A stretch of DNA of 34,116 nt from Loktanella sp. UBA3435. Its GTDB lineage: Bacteria > Pseudomonadota > Alphaproteobacteria > Rhodobacterales > Rhodobacteraceae. Both the position numbers and the translations under genes were made by a program. Location of the stretch: positions 100,106-134,221 of the forward strand of contig DFSO01000094.1 in assembly GCA_002378665.1 (NCBI GenBank), written 5' to 3'. The notes beneath the pieces were generated by a model. It did no database searches. It saw only the letters and a program-made list of their open reading frames with translations, and had not been told where the DNA came from. Position 1 is the stretch's first letter; every line of letters begins with the position of its first letter. Below, piece by piece: positions 33,603-34,116 of this stretch.

Positions 33603-34116
33603 TGGTGCTTGGCCATCATGGATTCATGTGCCGCTTCCATGCCACGTGCCGCCAAATCTGACACTTCGCCGGCATGTCTTTGCAAGGCCGCTACGACCTC
33701 TGGGTCATCCGACGTTTGCACTACTACAACCCCAGTGTCTGTATAATCGAATTCTGTGGTGATAAATTCGGACTTTTCGAACAAGACGTCTAAAGTCTCA
33801 CTTTGGATAGGGATTTGCGGATCGCGCTTTTCATCGACCCGCGTCGTCATGCTCATGATGTGGCTGGTCAGCGCATCACGCAGTTCAGGGTTCGTGGTTT
33901 CCGTCACAGTGCGGATGCCATTGGGCAGGTTTTCAACAGTCCGCGTTATCTCTGAATGTTCTTCAAACAAGGTGCGCAATTCGGCGACTTCAAAATCCTC
34001 GGTATCCACACCGACCAGCATCGGCGTGCCGATCACGTTGTGCATCGCTTTCTCACCGATCAAGTTCGTCACCACCATGTGCATGCCACCCATCGAATGC
34101 ATCCCGACATAGACGC
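33599..34116 (-). CDS. Hypothetical Met/His-containing protein, open to the right edge
   Basis: I do not recognise a family. The visible frame has no stop up to the edge; an internal ATG at 34102 (MHSMGGMHMVVTNLIGEKAM) could be the start, but the preceding codons (VYVG) read naturally, and no good ribosome-binding site is seen, so the true start, perhaps with a signal peptide, may lie outside. Seen: a Met/His-rich segment at the N side, an acidic central part (DTEDFEVAELRTLFEEHSEI), and a C terminus ending MMAKHH. The Met/His pattern could bind copper or another metal; this is only a suggestion. It converges with the DUF2189 gene. Confidence 0.6.
   Translation of the reverse strand, partial: VYVGMHSMGGMHMVVTNLIGEKAMHNVIGTPMLVGVDTEDFEVAELRTLFEEHSEITRTVENLPNGIRTVTETTNPELRDALTSHIMSMTTRVDEKRDPQIPIQSETLDVLFEKSEFITTEFDYTDTGVVVVQTSDDPEVVAALQRHAGEVSDLAARGMEAAHESMMAKHH

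Noticed and set aside
1..34116. Mobile elements, prophage, CRISPR, tRNA, or a defence island
   Set aside because: No transposase, integrase, regular repeat-spacer array, tRNA cloverleaf or known defence domain was seen; gene content is ordinary chromosomal metabolism and housekeeping.

Overview
The window reads as a chromosomal segment of an alphaproteobacterium, most likely the Roseobacter group of the Rhodobacteraceae. The evidence is gene content: a propionyl-CoA carboxylase locus with a PccR/ScfR-type regulator, a betI-betC-betB-betA choline operon that includes choline-sulfatase, DUF6497 and DUF1127 proteins, and GatC/GatA next to a UPF0173 hydrolase. Genes are tightly packed, with many 1-11 nt overlaps and convergent pairs that share their last bases. 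I see no insertion sequence, prophage, CRISPR array, tRNA or rRNA. The species is not determinable by reading alone.

Region 1 (1-6413), propionate assimilation. On the minus strand: pccB, a DUF6497 secreted protein, a conserved 115-aa protein, a small glycine-zipper lipoprotein interrupted by an in-frame stop, and the 5' part of pccA, which runs off the left edge. Divergent from pccB are a Bcr/CflA-type MFS transporter and pccR. TTTGCAAA-type boxes lie in the pccB/MFS intergenic region and again directly before pccR, which suggests that PccR controls pccB (and perhaps the transporter) and itself.

Region 2 (6410-12600), osmoprotection. betI-betC-betB-betA on the minus strand converts choline-O-sulfate to choline, betaine aldehyde and glycine betaine. 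A perfect 8-2-8 inverted repeat overlaps the predicted promoter in front of betI. An EamA/DMT exporter lies just upstream. No choline transporter is present in the window.

Region 3 (12696-18105), minus-strand housekeeping run: YebC, an SLC13 permease with two RCK_C domains, a YmdB-type phosphoesterase, 5-formyl-THF cyclo-ligase and MgtE. A 22-bp perfect palindrome sits before the phosphoesterase.

Region 4 (18218-22568): guanine deaminase on the plus strand, then on the minus strand a CAP-domain lipoprotein, 8-oxoguanine deaminase, histidinol-phosphatase and an XRE regulator.

Region 5 (22844-26880): quinone oxidoreductase, LysR regulator, DUF1127 protein, Bax inhibitor-1-like membrane protein, cupin and GNAT.

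Region 6 (26952-31358), minus strand: rpmG (L33), a small membrane protein, rnpB (RNase P RNA), a peptidoglycan amidase, an excalibur-type lipoprotein, gatA and gatC.

Region 7 (31491-34116): UPF0173 hydrolase, a Kbp-like BON-LysM gene with an in-frame stop at codon 8, a DUF2189 membrane protein, and a Met/His-containing protein at the right edge.

Nothing here looks like a wholly new system. The points most worth checking are the two conserved small genes each broken by a single in-frame TAA, three intrinsic terminators that directly abut the ribosome-binding site of the next gene, and the regularly spaced operator boxes before pccB.
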